A stretch of DNA of 64,000 bases, from assembly GCA_001983455.1 (NCBI GenBank), contig LJDB01000043.1, positions 100,669 to 164,668 of the forward strand. The letters run 5' to 3'. The notes under the pieces were generated by a model, which was not told the DNA's origin, ran no database searches, and worked only from the letters and a program-made list of their open reading frames with translations. Shown here piece after piece: positions 45,722 to 57,587 of this stretch. The first letter of the stretch is position 1. Each line of letters opens with the position of its first letter. The position numbers and the translations under genes were made by a program. This DNA is from Candidatus Epulonipiscium fishelsonii. GTDB taxonomy: Bacteria > Bacillota > Clostridia > Lachnospirales > Cellulosilyticaceae.

Positions 45722-45743
45722 TTCATTTTCCTCTTTCTTTTTA

Positions 45744-46937
45744 TTATGAATGGGGTAAGTAACTTTTTGCTTCCGTTAATATAATATCTGCTAATTCACT
45801 TTTGGATATCTTTGGATAAGAAATTATTTCATCATTTGATTTAATAATACTAGCAATATTTGTGTCTACTCCAAACCCTGCTCCTTCTCGGGAAATATCA
45901 TTAGCCACTATAAAATCTAGATTCTTTTTTAATATTTTTTCTTTTGCATATGTTATAAGATCTCTAGTTTCTGCTGCAAATCCAACCAATACTTTATCTT
46001 TTTTTATTTCCCCTAAACTTTTTAATATATCCTTATTAGATACTAATTTTAAAGTTAAATTATCATCACTTTTTTTAATTTTTTCTTTTTGCTCAAGTTC
46101 GGGCCTATAATCTGCAACTGCTGCAGTTTTAATTACAATATCTGCTTCATTAAAATATTTGTGTACCTGCGTATACATTTCATTAGCTGTTTTTATGTTT
46201 ATTACTTTTGCTAATGGTGGCGGATCTAAGTTAGTCGGCCCAGAAATCAAAATAACATTCGCTCCTCGGTTTATTGCACATTGTGCAATAGAATATCCCA
46301 TTTTTCCTGTTGAATGATTTGTGATATATCTCATAGGGTCAATTGGTTCAATTGTAGGTCCTGCTGTTATTAAAATAGTTCTGTCTTTTAAATCTTGATT
46401 TATATTTAGTACACTAGTAATATAGTCATAAATTATGTCTGTAGAAGGAAGTTTTCCTTTCCCAACGTCTCCACAAGCTAACATTCCACTAGCGGGTTCA
46501 ATAAATTTATAACCTTTTGTTTTTAAATACTTAATATTATCTTGCACTATATCATTTTCATACATCATAGTATTCATGGCTGGAGCAAAGATTTTTGTGG
46601 CTTTTGTCGCCAGTATTGTAGTGGATAAAATATCATCCGCTATTCCATTTGCAACTTTACCAATAATATTTGCTGTAGCAGGCACTACAATTAATAGGTC
46701 AGCACTTTTGGCTAATTCTATATGTTCTACTTTACCTTTTACATAATTTTCAAATGTATCTTTGACGACATAATTTTGAGAGATAATTTCAAAAGAAATA
46801 GGATTTACAAATTTAGTAGCATTTTCAGTCATTACAACTGTTATATCATAACCACTTTTCTTCAATTTGCTAATTAGATCTAAAGCTTTATATACTGCTA
46901 TTCCTCCTGAAATTCCTACTATTATGTGCTTTTTCAT
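45744..46937 (-). CDS. coaBC: Bifunctional phosphopantothenoylcysteine decarboxylase / phosphopantothenate-cysteine ligase
   Basis: A 397-aa CoA enzyme. N-terminal CoaC flavoprotein: IIVGISGGIAVYK, the catalytic His in KVEHIELAKSADLLIVVPATANIIGK, and PAMNTMMY. C-terminal CoaB ligase begins near 185: ILITAGPTIEPIDPMRYITNHSTGKMGYSIA, TAAVADYRPE and GFAAETRD. GAGGTG precedes ATG, 9 bp after the ECF gene. In Bacillus coaBC sits before priA; it has moved into this CoA group. Confidence 0.97.
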   Translation of the reverse strand: MKKHIIVGISGGIAVYKALDLISKLKKSGYDITVVMTENATKFVNPISFEIISQNYVVKDTFENYVKGKVEHIELAKSADLLIVVPATANIIGKVANGIADDILSTTILATKATKIFAPAMNTMMYENDIVQDNIKYLKTKGYKFIEPASGMLACGDVGKGKLPSTDIIYDYITSVLNINQDLKDRTILITAGPTIEPIDPMRYITNHSTGKMGYSIAQCAINRGANVILISGPTNLDPPPLAKVINIKTANEMYTQVHKYFNEADIVIKTAAVADYRPELEQKEKIKKSDDNLTLKLVSNKDILKSLGEIKKDKVLVGFAAETRDLITYAKEKILKKNLDFIVANDISREGAGFGVDTNIASIIKSNDEIISYPKISKSELADIILTEAKSYLPHS

Positions 46938-46946
46938 AGGTCACCT

Positions 46947-47555
46947 CTAAGAAAATTTTAATTTAAATGCTGATTTTAAAACTGTACAGATTGTCGTAAC
47001 CAGAACTCCTGCAACTATTGCTTCAGGCACTCCGTTCACACCTATAATTCCCATTATAACTCCAAATAATGCTCCTATTTCAACTTGATTTACTTGTGCA
47101 AATTCTTTTCCAAAGAATAAGTAAATAGAACCCAAAACTAAAATTGTATTTGTTAAAGAACCTACTACACCAGCTACTACATAAGCAAGTTTATCACTTT
47201 TAGACTTTAATAGTTTGTAAGTATAATAAGCCGTAACGCCTATCATTATTCGTGGAACAATTGCAATAAATAAACTAAATATATTACCGTGCATTCCTCC
47301 AATTGTAATAAATGGACTAAATACAAATGAAGTTAGAGTAGGTCTAGTTGTAGCAATAATAACAGACATTATTCCAAATGCTCCACCTAGTATAATTCCA
47401 CCTTTTAGTCCCAAGACTATTGCTCCAATAATTACTGGAATGTGTACAGTTGTTGCATTTGTAAACCCCAGTGGAATAAACCCTAAAGGTGTAAAACTTA
47501 AAATAATTTCCATTGCTAACAATACTCCTAAAAATGTTAAAGACTTTGTATTCAT
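46947..47555 (-). CDS. ECF transporter S component, probably for pantothenate
   Basis: A 202-aa membrane protein with about six helices and the small-residue ECF S-component pattern (LGVLLAMEIILSFTPLGFIPLGF, VHIPVIIGAIVLGLKGGIILGGAFG, and GVPEAIVAGVLVTTI). ECF S components capture a vitamin and share an energising EcfAAT module encoded elsewhere. First gene of the unit with coaBC and coaX, which suggests pantothenate (PanT-like); that is inference from context. GGGAGG precedes the ATG. Confidence 0.8.
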   Translation of the reverse strand: MNTKSLTFLGVLLAMEIILSFTPLGFIPLGFTNATTVHIPVIIGAIVLGLKGGIILGGAFGIMSVIIATTRPTLTSFVFSPFITIGGMHGNIFSLFIAIVPRIMIGVTAYYTYKLLKSKSDKLAYVVAGVVGSLTNTILVLGSIYLFFGKEFAQVNQVEIGALFGVIMGIIGVNGVPEAIVAGVLVTTICTVLKSAFKLKFS

Positions 47556-47699
47556 ATTTTTCCTCCCGCTGTCGCTCTTTTAATAATAATAATAAGACAC
47601 ATATCGTTTACTTATATGTCTAAAGATGCAATGCTTGATACTAATTACAGTCAAAATCTTTCTGTCATTATTTATAACATTCATATTATACCATAGATG

Positions 47700-48121
47700 T
47701 GAACTACTCCCTCTTGTAGAAGTGGAAGCTTCTCAGTCAATAGTAGTATTCTACTAAGTATCCCTGAGCTATCCCCATAGTTCCTATGGTTCTTAAATAC
47801 TACTCTATAGACAACTTGAACATATTTGACTACTTGCATAATTTGGTGGAGCAATAATCAATGTTCTGCCATACCATATTGCTTTATATTCAAGTTGTCT
47901 TTTGAATTCATACCAACTACACAAAATATCTTTTGTGAAGGATTTATTTTTCATCATTTTTAAATTTTCTATGCATATGACTTGGTTTTCATCAATTATG
48001 CATTTAGTATTCATATTTATATGGCATAATATTATTATTGAGTATATCATATTAGATTAGTATATGCAACAGATTATAAGCAGTTCATCTCACCGCATAT
48101 AGAGGCGGGAGTATTCTTGCT
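47700..48121 (-). mobile_element. IS200/IS605-type element remnant (tnpB relic, right end, plus a second solo end)
   Basis: From right to left: an end hairpin at 48089-48121 (minus GCAAGAATACTCCCGCC..GCGGTGAG), the tnpB fragment, then the tnpB C-terminal codons and a right end with AAGCTTCCACTTC..GAGGGAGTAGTTCACAT near 47700-47740. No tnpA. The internal deletion is shared with 61697-61792. Confidence 0.75.
47805..48050 (-). pseudogene. tnpB: TnpB (IS605 OrfB) fragment
   Basis: An 81-codon frame with the TnpB core ENLKMMKNKSFTKDILCSWYEFKRQLEYKA and the zinc-finger start PPNYASSQICSSC, then a stop. Immediately past it the C-terminal TnpB residues YLRTIGTMGIAQG can be read (47765-47805) after stops, so the zinc-finger/RuvC III part between them is deleted. 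TnpB is an RNA-guided nuclease; this fragment is not functional. Confidence 0.85.
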
Positions 48122-48171
48122 ATTGTTAGATAAAATTACATCTACATTTTATATTAAAACTAAAAATTTTA

Positions 48172-48852
48172 TTAATTTTCTAGTAAATTAATATTTTCAC
48201 CAATTCCTAGTTGTTTCATCATATTTTTTTCTTGTTGTAAATCTAGTTTATTAAATTCACATAATCCTTTAGCAAGTATATAATCCATGGAACTTTTATA
48301 TATAACGCATTTTATATCTAGAACTAAGTTTTCATCTTCCAGCTTGAAAAATTTATCTTCTAGATGTTCTATTCTAATGTTGTCTGGTAATTCTTTAAAT
48401 TTCTTTTCATACTGTTTCATTTTTTCGTTAATTTTAATAGTAGCTTTATCAACATACCAATCAAATAAAATACTATTTATTGTATTTTCATCCATATCAT
48501 TAGTTTCTACAATAAATTTGCCTCTCCATAACTTAATTTTAGGCTCAGTAATTTTTTCATCTTTTATAACATCAATTTCATAAGTTTTCCCTAGGTACAT
48601 AGCTTTATAAGATTCGGCTGGCTCATTAGTTTCTTTTAAAATATCATTGTCGTGAGTTTCATCTTTTTTTAATGATTTAATTATATTTGAAGCATCTTCT
48701 TTAACTTTTTTTATAATGGTAAATGTTGATGTGCCTAAAGGAGCAGTAACCAATATTTCACCATCTTCTATTTGTATAACAATATCATTTATTTTTTTAT
48801 ATATCACTGTATAATATATATTATCATTATTATATTTAAAACTAAGTCTCAT
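48172..48852 (-). CDS. YgjP/DUF45-like protein lacking the metallopeptidase HExxH
   Basis: A 226-aa protein with the DUF45/WLM-like layout: N-terminal YYTVIYKKINDIVIQIEDGEILVTAP, the YLGKTYEIDV block, then helices with WYVDKATIKINEKMKQYEKKF. At the position of the usual VIVHELCHL active site it has DYILAKGLCEF, so both metal His are missing. I chose ATG at 48852 (AAGGA 5 nt before) because the longer frame begins inside a terminator. It may be a decayed or non-catalytic relative; function unknown. Confidence 0.65.
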   Translation of the reverse strand: MRLSFKYNNDNIYYTVIYKKINDIVIQIEDGEILVTAPLGTSTFTIIKKVKEDASNIIKSLKKDETHDNDILKETNEPAESYKAMYLGKTYEIDVIKDEKITEPKIKLWRGKFIVETNDMDENTINSILFDWYVDKATIKINEKMKQYEKKFKELPDNIRIEHLEDKFFKLEDENLVLDIKCVIYKSSMDYILAKGLCEFNKLDLQQEKNMMKQLGIGENINLLEN

Positions 48853-48881
48853 ACAATCCTTCCCCTCAAAATTTATATATG

Positions 48882-48917
48882 AAAAAAAGTAGACTAATAT
48901 TCTCAGTCTACTTTTTA
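48882..48917 (-). terminator. Terminator of the 23S-tRNA unit
   Basis: AAAAAGTAGACT-AATATTCTC-AGTCTACTTTTT; located 39 bp beyond the last tRNA-Thr. Confidence 0.85.
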
Positions 48918-48955
48918 AGTTATTTATAATTTCCGCAAAACTTTTAATCAATCAT

Positions 48956-49028
48956 AGCCGATGATCGGACTCGAACCGATAACCTGCTGATTACAAGTCA
49001 GCTGCTCTGCCAATTGAGCCACATCGGC
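48956..49028 (-). tRNA. tRNA-Thr (TGT), copy 2
   Basis: Acceptor GCCGATG/CATCGGC; loop CTTGTAA with TGT. Differs from the neighbour copy by one acceptor base pair (compensated), a recent tandem duplication. Confidence 0.96.
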
Positions 49029-49071
49029 ATTTATCCATAAGGATTAACAACTTTAACAAATTAAAATACAT

Positions 49072-49144
<73 letters not shown>

Positions 49145-49172
49145 ATATAAAAGCAAATAATTGCTATAACAG

Positions 49173-49246
<74 letters not shown>

Positions 49247-49271
49247 TAATTCAAAAATTTTATAATATATA

Positions 49272-49356
49272 TGCCCGAGACCGGAATCGAACCGGTACGA
49301 GATTAGGTCCCACAGGATTTTAAGTCCGGCGCGTCTGCCAGTTACGCCACTCGGGC
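49272..49356 (-). tRNA. tRNA-Leu (TAA)
   Basis: Acceptor GCCCGAG/CTCGGGC, loop CTTAAAA with anticodon TAA, long variable arm, discriminator A. One mismatch in the anticodon stem. Confidence 0.94.
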
Positions 49357-49363
49357 ATATAAA

Positions 49364-49436
49364 TGGTCGCTATAGGGCTCGAACCTATGACCCCCTGCTT
49401 GTAAGGCAGGTGCTCTCCCAGCTGAGCTAAGCGACC
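49364..49436 (-). tRNA. tRNA-Val (TAC)
   Basis: Acceptor GGTCGCT/AGCGACC; stem CCTGC/GCAGG with loop CTTACAA, anticodon TAC. Confidence 0.96.
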
Positions 49437-49485
49437 AAAGATTAAACAAAGACAAACCTAATTAATAAAATATGTCATAAGACAA

Positions 49486-49559
49486 CGACCCAGAAGGGAC
49501 TCGAACCCTCGACCTCCGCCGTGACAGGGCGGCGTGCTAACCAACTGTACCACTGGGCC
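49486..49559 (-). tRNA. tRNA-Asp (GTC)
   Basis: Acceptor GGCCCAG/CTGGGTC; loop CTGTCAC. Second Asp gene of the window, differing from 5537-5610 at two or so positions. Confidence 0.96.
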
Positions 49560-49580
49560 ATAAAATTTTTAATATATAAG

Positions 49581-49654
49581 TGGACCCTCTGGGACTCGAA
49601 CCCAGGACCGCCCGGTTATGAGCCGGGTGCTCTAACCAACTGAGCTAAAGGTCC
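49581..49654 (-). tRNA. tRNA-Met (CAT)
   Basis: Acceptor GGACCTT/AGGGTCC; loop CTCATAA, anticodon CAT. The paired first acceptor bases (G-C) point to elongator Met or CAT-Ile rather than initiator. Confidence 0.93.
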
Positions 49655-49692
49655 ACATATTAATTTTGATAATGATTTAGCTTTATAGCTAA

Positions 49693-49764
49693 TGACCCAT
49701 AGGGGAATCGAACCCCTGATACCGCCGTGAAAGGGCGATGTCTTAACCGCTTGACCAATGGGCC
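49693..49764 (-). tRNA. tRNA-Glu (TTC)
   Basis: Acceptor GGCCCAT/ATGGGTC; loop CTTTCAC with anticodon TTC. Confidence 0.96.
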
Positions 49765-49772
49765 TTACTTAA

Positions 49773-49844
49773 CTCCCCGAGTAGGGTTCGAACCTACGAC
49801 CCTTCGGTTAACAGCCGAATGCTCTGCCGCTGAGCTATCGAGGA
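49773..49844 (-). tRNA. tRNA-Asn (GTT)
   Basis: Acceptor TCCTCGA/TCGGGGA; loop CTGTTAA. First tRNA after 23S rRNA in the transcript. Confidence 0.96.
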
Positions 49845-49949
49845 ATATTAAAATTTACAATACATAATCAATATTATAAATTCAAAACTAAACATAATTC
49901 TTAATCTACAATGACCATTTTTTAATGAACTACGTTCATTTAGATTTTA

Positions 49950-52844
<2,895 letters not shown>

Positions 52845-52911
52845 TATATTTAAGTCGTTGTGTTATTCTTGGTTTTCATGCTTATTGATTATTTAATCAA
52901 TAAGATTTATT

Positions 52912-52926
52912 GGTTCATTGTAGATT
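52912..52926 (-). promoter_or_regulatory. Leader arm of 23S rRNA processing stalk (partner at 49903-49916)
   Basis: Minus-strand AATCTACAATGAACC in the leader is complementary to GGTCATTGTAGATT downstream of the 3' end, with one bulge. This closes a stem around 23S of the kind cut by RNase III or Mini-III. Confidence 0.7.
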
Positions 52927-53074
52927 TAAATTATACTTATTCCTAGCGTTCACTTACTAGGGTTTAAGTTGTATTTCAATCTTGTTATAGTATTTGTTTT
53001 TCAATGTGCAAATCAATCACTAGGAATTTGTTATTATTTTGCTTCTTTGTTATTTATTCCCTGTGACTTGTATA

Positions 53075-53103
53075 ATATTACATTATTTTGCAAAATAAGT
53101 CAA
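53075..53103 (-). promoter_or_regulatory. Promoter of the 23S-tRNA unit
   Basis: On the minus strand TTGACT (53103-53098), 17-bp spacer and TAATAT (53080-53075). A very A/T-rich UP-like stretch lies just upstream (53104-53140). About 230 nt of leader before 23S. Confidence 0.75.
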
Positions 53104-53246
53104 CCCTTTTTTTTATATTTTTTAATTTTTTTTCAAAAGCTGATAAATAAAGGCTTTGTAGCACATCAACATTGCAGAATTAAATACAAAAACTACTAGT
53201 GGAAACAAAAAACGACTAATTTTTGATAACCTGTAACTTAATACAT

Positions 53247-53978
53247 TTAAAACATGCCCCCATCCAAATTGATTATTTGTCCACTAATATAACTTGATTT
53301 ATCACTAGCAAGAAATGTACATAAGTCAGCCACATCTTTAGTCTTTCCAATTCTCCCTAGAGCGATATCTTGAACAAATTCAAAGCGGTCTTCATCAGAA
53401 TAACCTATAGTCATATCTGTATCAATCCATCCACAAGCAATAGCATTCACTCGAATGTTGGAAGGTCCTAATTCTTTTGCTAGTGATTTTGTGAAGCCAT
53501 TTAATGCACTTTTTGAAGTGGAATATGCAACTTCACATGACGCTCCTACTTGTCCCCATATAGAGGAAATATTTATAATATTTCCATGTTGTTGTCTTAT
53601 CATATTTGGAACAGCCAAGTATGCACAATGATATGCACTATTTAAGTTAGTGTTAATTATGTTGTTCCATATATCAGGTGTGGTATCTTGAAATAAGCCA
53701 CTATAACTTATCCCAGCGTTATTAACTAATACACAAGGATAACTTTTTGTTTGTTCAAAAATAAACTTAAACATATCTACACATTGAGCGTACTCTGCAA
53801 GATTTGCTAAATATAAATACACATTAAATCCCTCTGCCTTAAATTCTTCATATGTTTTTTGTAGTTGCGAAATATTGCTCCCACTGTTTAATATCACACA
53901 ATATCCTTCTTTGGCAAAATTATATGCAATAGCTTTGCCAATTCCTCTGGATGAGCCAGTCACTAAAACGCTTTTCAT
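53247..53978 (-). CDS. SDR-family oxidoreductase (FabG-like)
   Basis: A 243-aa Rossmann-fold dehydrogenase. TGSSRGIG cofactor loop, LVNNAGIS, catalytic ISSIWGQ...YSTSK (Ser, Tyr, Lys) and the LDGGMF end. Close to FabG and to YmfI-type paralogues; no other fatty-acid gene is near, so the ketoacyl-ACP substrate is not certain. AAAGGAG precedes the ATG. It sits upstream of the 23S promoter in the opposite end of a leftward series. Confidence 0.85.
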   Translation of the reverse strand: MKSVLVTGSSRGIGKAIAYNFAKEGYCVILNSGSNISQLQKTYEEFKAEGFNVYLYLANLAEYAQCVDMFKFIFEQTKSYPCVLVNNAGISYSGLFQDTTPDIWNNIINTNLNSAYHCAYLAVPNMIRQQHGNIINISSIWGQVGASCEVAYSTSKSALNGFTKSLAKELGPSNIRVNAIACGWIDTDMTIGYSDEDRFEFVQDIALGRIGKTKDVADLCTFLASDKSSYISGQIINLDGGMF

Positions 53979-54007
53979 ATGTTTCTCCTTTGTTCAATAA
54001 AATTAAT

Positions 54008-54033
54008 AAAAAAAAGAGACTACATTAGTCCCC
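54008..54033 (-). terminator. Terminator of the BI-1 gene
   Basis: On the minus strand GGGGACTAATGTAGTCTC is followed by eight T. Confidence 0.75.
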
Positions 54034-54067
54034 TTTAAATCACAACAATGTTGTTTTATTCTAAGTA

Positions 54068-54814
54068 TCACTCACTTGATGATTGAGCTATTTTTGCTAA
54101 AAGTTGTAACATTTCAACATATACCCATACTATTGTTATAAGTATACTTGCTGCAAAGAAATGCTCCATATACTTTGGAAGGCCACTACGTGCACCGATT
54201 ATTATATTATCATAATCTATCATCAAATTTGCGATTGCTACAATTGTTGTAAATATACTAAATACAATTCCGATTGGGCCACTGCCAAATAAAATGAAAG
54301 GAACACCGAACATTTGAAATAATAAGCCTAAAATCGATATTGCAAAAATTGTGAATGTTAGAATTATTACTCCCCTACGAATTTTTCCAGCTAGAGAAGG
54401 TGATTCCTTATAAAGTAATAATGTAAATACAACTGCTAGTAAAGTTAAAGTTAAAGCTTTTGGTACTACGCCATCAAAGTAGTATGAAAATCTAGTTGAG
54501 ATAGCCCCAACAAATACACCCTCAACAAGGGCATACAACGTAGAAAAAGTTCGTGCACTTTTTGGTCTAAATACCATCATAAGTACTAGGATAAATCCTA
54601 AGATTGCTGAAACACCTGATAATCCTGTAGATAATGTCCAATCTCCAGTCATAGTAAATTGATAAGATGTTAAGATATACATGCAAACTGCCACAATAGA
54701 GGTAAGGCCTACTAATGTCAAAGTTTTATTTCTAGTCCCTTTTACACTCATCACTTCTTGACTAAAATCAGTGGATTGAGACAATCCTTTTTTGATCATT
54801 GGATTTGAGTTCAT
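54068..54814 (-). CDS. Bax inhibitor-1 / YccA-family membrane protein
   Basis: A 248-aa protein with seven predicted membrane helices after a 25-residue soluble N-terminus. The family pattern is seen in YALVEGVFVGAISTRF, FTIFAISILGLLFQMFG and NLMIDYDNIIIGARSGLPKYMEHFFAA, which includes the conserved Asp pair linked to a pH-sensitive calcium leak in bacterial BI-1. AAAAGGAG precedes the ATG. Single-gene unit. Confidence 0.88.
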   Translation of the reverse strand: MNSNPMIKKGLSQSTDFSQEVMSVKGTRNKTLTLVGLTSIVAVCMYILTSYQFTMTGDWTLSTGLSGVSAILGFILVLMMVFRPKSARTFSTLYALVEGVFVGAISTRFSYYFDGVVPKALTLTLLAVVFTLLLYKESPSLAGKIRRGVIILTFTIFAISILGLLFQMFGVPFILFGSGPIGIVFSIFTTIVAIANLMIDYDNIIIGARSGLPKYMEHFFAASILITIVWVYVEMLQLLAKIAQSSSE

Positions 54815-54959
54815 TTTTGTATTCTCCTTTTTTTGTGAAGTAATATAATTTTAAAGCAAAATTAATTATTTGTCAAGCGAACTATTATAATTTATATGTA
54901 AAAATCAACTGAAATAAATTGTACTATTTTTAAGTCTATGTTGTTCAAGAAAATATTAG

Positions 54960-54999
54960 AGCATAGAAGGAAGCACTTTGTGCTCCATTCTATGCTTAT
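54960..54999 (-). terminator. Terminator of hpf-deoD
   Basis: GCATAGAATGGAGCAC-AAA-GTGCTTCCTTCTATGC on the minus strand, long imperfect stem just past the deoD stop. Confidence 0.75.
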
Positions 55000-55009
55000 A
55001 TAAATTATA

Positions 55010-55720
55010 TTATTCTTCAATTAATGTAAGTGCAACTTCCATCATTTGAGTAAATTTAAATTGTCTTTCTTCTGCAGTTGTGAGTTCACCAGTAAATGGA
55101 CAATCTGAAATAGTACAAATTGTTAGAGCTTTTTTGTGAGCTCTTGCAGCATTCATATAAAGAGCTGCTGCTTCCATTTCTACTCCCAAAACACCCATTT
55201 TTTGCCATTCTTTTAAGGCTTGTGCATCATCATAAAATGTATCACTTGAATAGATATTCCCAACTTTATATTTGTAACCTAGTTCTTCTGCTGCTTCAAC
55301 CGCTTTTTTAACTAGTCCAAAATCTGCAATTGGTGCAAATCGTCCTGGAAGATTATATTGAGATTCATAATTTGAGTTTGTGCAAGCACCCATACCTATA
55401 ATTATGTCTCCAATGTGTAAAGATTCATCAATAGCTCCAGCAGATCCAATCCTTATAATACTTTCTACATCATAAAAATTATAAAGTTCGTAAGTGTAGA
55501 TACCAATTGATGGTATTCCCATGCCATGTCCTTGTACAGAGACTCTTTTACCATTATAAGTTCCTGTAAATCCATACATTCCTCTTACAGCATTATATTG
55601 CACAACATCTGTAAGATATGTGTCTGCCAAGAATTTTGCTCTAAGAGGATCACCTGGCATTAATACTGTCTTTGCAATATCACCTTTTTTAGCATTATTA
55701 TGCGGTGTTGGTATACTCAT
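55010..55720 (-). CDS. deoD: Purine nucleoside phosphorylase DeoD type (hexameric)
   Basis: A 236-aa NP-I family enzyme acting on adenosine, inosine and guanosine. [10 protein letters not shown] start, [37 protein letters not shown] and [11 protein letters not shown], all diagnostic. The start at 55720 (GGAGGAG upstream) is preferred over the in-frame codon at 55735, which abuts the hpf stop. hpf and deoD are adjacent, so deoD is probably translated with hpf. Confidence 0.95.
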   Translation of the reverse strand: MSIPTPHNNAKKGDIAKTVLMPGDPLRAKFLADTYLTDVVQYNAVRGMYGFTGTYNGKRVSVQGHGMGIPSIGIYTYELYNFYDVESIIRIGSAGAIDESLHIGDIIIGMGACTNSNYESQYNLPGRFAPIADFGLVKKAVEAAEELGYKYKVGNIYSSDTFYDDAQALKEWQKMGVLGVEMEAAALYMNAARAHKKALTICTISDCPFTGELTTAEERQFKFTQMMEVALTLIEE

Positions 55721-55735
55721 TTGTGTCTCCTCCAA

Positions 55736-56275
55736 TTAATGTAGTTGAGGTTCAATTAAACCATAAGAGTTGTTTCTTCTCTTATATACAACGTTTACTT
55801 CTTCAGTTTCTGCATCTAAATAAACATAGAAGTTATGTCCAATAAGTTCCATCTGTAGAACTGCTTCTTCTGAATTCATAGGTTTAATTGCAAATTTTTT
55901 ACGTCTTTCAATTTTTAAGCTATCGTCAGCTTCAATTTCATCTGCACTCAAAAATACAGAGGTAAAGTTGTTGTCAGTGTTATTTCTGTTTTTGGTTCTC
56001 AACTTATTTTTAAAACGTAAAATTTGTTTTTCAATGGTATCAATTCCAGTGTCAATGATTTTATACATATTATCGCCTTCTATTTCTGCACGTAAAACTT
56101 GAGAGTTAAAAGGAATAGTGATTTCCATTATGTGACGTTGTTTTTCTACACTCAAAGTTATAGTTGCTTCCGTATTTTCATTAAAATATTTTTCTAACTT
56201 TTCACAAGAATTATAAATTGCATTGTTTAAAGCTTCTGTTAGATCAACATTTCTTCCTATTATATTATATTTCAT
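55736..56275 (-). CDS. hpf: Ribosome hibernation-promoting factor, long form
   Basis: A 179-aa protein that dimerises 70S ribosomes in stationary phase. The N-terminal S30AE/YfiA domain (residues 1-100; MKYNIIGRNVDLTEAL) binds the decoding centre and the C-terminal dimerisation domain has KPMNSEEAVLQMELIGHNFYVYLDAETEEVNVVYKRR, a clear long-HPF mark. It is usually next to secA, here next to deoD. Confidence 0.95.
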   Translation of the reverse strand: MKYNIIGRNVDLTEALNNAIYNSCEKLEKYFNENTEATITLSVEKQRHIMEITIPFNSQVLRAEIEGDNMYKIIDTGIDTIEKQILRFKNKLRTKNRNNTDNNFTSVFLSADEIEADDSLKIERRKKFAIKPMNSEEAVLQMELIGHNFYVYLDAETEEVNVVYKRRNNSYGLIEPQLH

Positions 56276-56619
56276 CTTAAATTAGCAAGGATACTCCAAC
56301 TTCCATAAGTGGGAGAGGAATTGAGTCCTATATCCCTTGCATTCTCCTTTCTGTTAATAAACTTCTTCTTATATTTAACAAATTCAATTTCTTATAGCTT
56401 GCACTTTTGTAAATACTTATTCTAGTCAATATAAGTTCCCACTTCTTACCAGTGTGAGTAATTGACAACAAATCCTCGTTTCCTATAAAAATTTTTAGTG
56501 AACCAATTCACTTAAAATATATTGTATCAGGAATGTTCAAATTTTTAAAGTCTTTATAAATAAGTTATTTATACGTATAAAATTAAGGGAATGATATTTA
56601 AATATCATTCCCTTAATTT
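56276..56619. other. Intergenic region between hpf and the mazF-like gene
   Basis: Contains a solo IS605-type end (56284-56325), another stem-like TTCCCACTTC..GTGTGAG at about 56431-56459, and the mazF terminator. No gene is seen. Confidence 0.6.
56284..56325 (+). repeat. Solo IS200/IS605-type end hairpin (copy 3)
   Basis: GCAAGGATACTCCAACTTCC-AT-AAGTGGGAGAGGAATTGAG, matching the ends at 48089 and 18041 (both minus) in sequence order and hairpin. Confidence 0.5.
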
Positions 56620-56622
56620 TTA
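56578..56622. terminator. Bidirectional terminator after the mazF-like gene
   Basis: AAAATTAAGGGAATGATA-TTTAAA-TATCATTCCCTTAATTTT, an 18-bp perfect stem. Confidence 0.9.
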
Positions 56623-57003
56623 CCAATTTAAAGCTAAACTAGTTTTCACACTTTCTTCAATTTTTTTCATAGCATCACTACGGATAACGGTAATTGGTGT
56701 TGGCTGCAAAATTCTTTCTTTTGAAATAGTTTTAATTTGATCCGCCAAAATAATACTATCTTTTCTAACCTCAGTGTAATCATCTTTTGAAATATAAATA
56801 TGAGTTGGCAAAATTTTTTTAGGCTTTTTTGTTGAAAAAGGTATACAAATAATATTTGGACTATATTTATTTCCTATATTATTTTGTAAGATGACAACAG
56901 GTCTAATGCCACCTTGCTCACTTCCCACTACGTCTTTGCCTAAGTTGGCTATGTAGACCTGTCCTCTCTTAAATTCTATGTTCATCACTTCATCTTTCGA
57001 CAT
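56620..57003 (-). CDS. MazF/PemK-family endoribonuclease toxin (EndoA-like)
   Basis: A 127-aa protein with the MazF fold: FKRGQVYIANLG, GSEQGGIRPVVILQNN (catalytic Arg), IICIPFSTKKPKKILPTHI, and DQIKTISKERIL. Cuts mRNA at short sequences. A GGAG site lies 11 nt before the ATG. No antitoxin (mazE) frame is found in the 240 bp upstream or after it, so it is alone. Confidence 0.88.
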   Translation of the reverse strand: MSKDEVMNIEFKRGQVYIANLGKDVVGSEQGGIRPVVILQNNIGNKYSPNIICIPFSTKKPKKILPTHIYISKDDYTEVRKDSIILADQIKTISKERILQPTPITVIRSDAMKKIEESVKTSLALNW

Positions 57004-57250
57004 GTTTTAATTTTCTCCTTTTCATATTTATTTTAACCCCTTAATCTGTTATGCTATTTAAATATTTTATTGTCTAATTAATAAAGTATTTAATGACTTT
57101 GGGCTTTGTAATAAACCCAAAAAATAGAATTCAACCTTTAACTTTTTAAATTCTTACTCTTAAATAATTCTATTATGATTAAGTATTACCAGATATGGGT
57201 ATATATTATGTATATTCAGCACTTGTCCTTATATTCACTATGATAATAAT

Positions 57251-57285
57251 AAAAATGTCTGAAGTTTTTTCTTCAGACATTTTTA
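57251..57285 (-). terminator. Terminator of tRNA-Leu (AAG)
   Basis: AAAATGTCTGAAG-TTTTTT-CTTCAGACATTTT directly beyond the tRNA 3' end, with a T-run on the minus strand. Confidence 0.85.
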
Positions 57286-57369
57286 TGTGATTAGGGGGAC
57301 TCGAACCCCCATGACTAATTAATCATTAGATCCTTAGTCTAACGCGTATACCATTTCCGCCATAATCAC
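57286..57369 (-). tRNA. tRNA-Leu (AAG)
   Basis: Acceptor GTGATTA/TAATCAC; anticodon stem TTAGA/TCTAA with loop CTAAGGA; long variable arm TGATTAATTAGTCA; discriminator A. A34 is probably modified to inosine. Confidence 0.95.
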
Positions 57370-57587
57370 AAATATTTATAGTTAAATACCAAAAGATACT
57401 TGCTAAAATATTTTTCTTGTTTTAAAAAATTTGTTTTATGATATTAATTATATTAGATATTAGTTATTTTGTCAATAATATTATTAAACCACTTATCATT
57501 TTGACAAAATTGTGGTAAAATAAGATGTTAGACTTTTGGTCTAATTATATTAAAATAATTTAAAATACAGTTTAGGAGGGTTTTAAT

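Noticed and set aside
47556..47700. Riboswitch upstream of the ECF S-component gene
   Set aside because: No recognisable conserved core; only AT-rich sequence and short stems.
49846..49949. 5S rRNA between 23S and the tRNAs
   Set aside because: Only about 100 bp of AT-rich sequence with the processing arm; no 5S signature.
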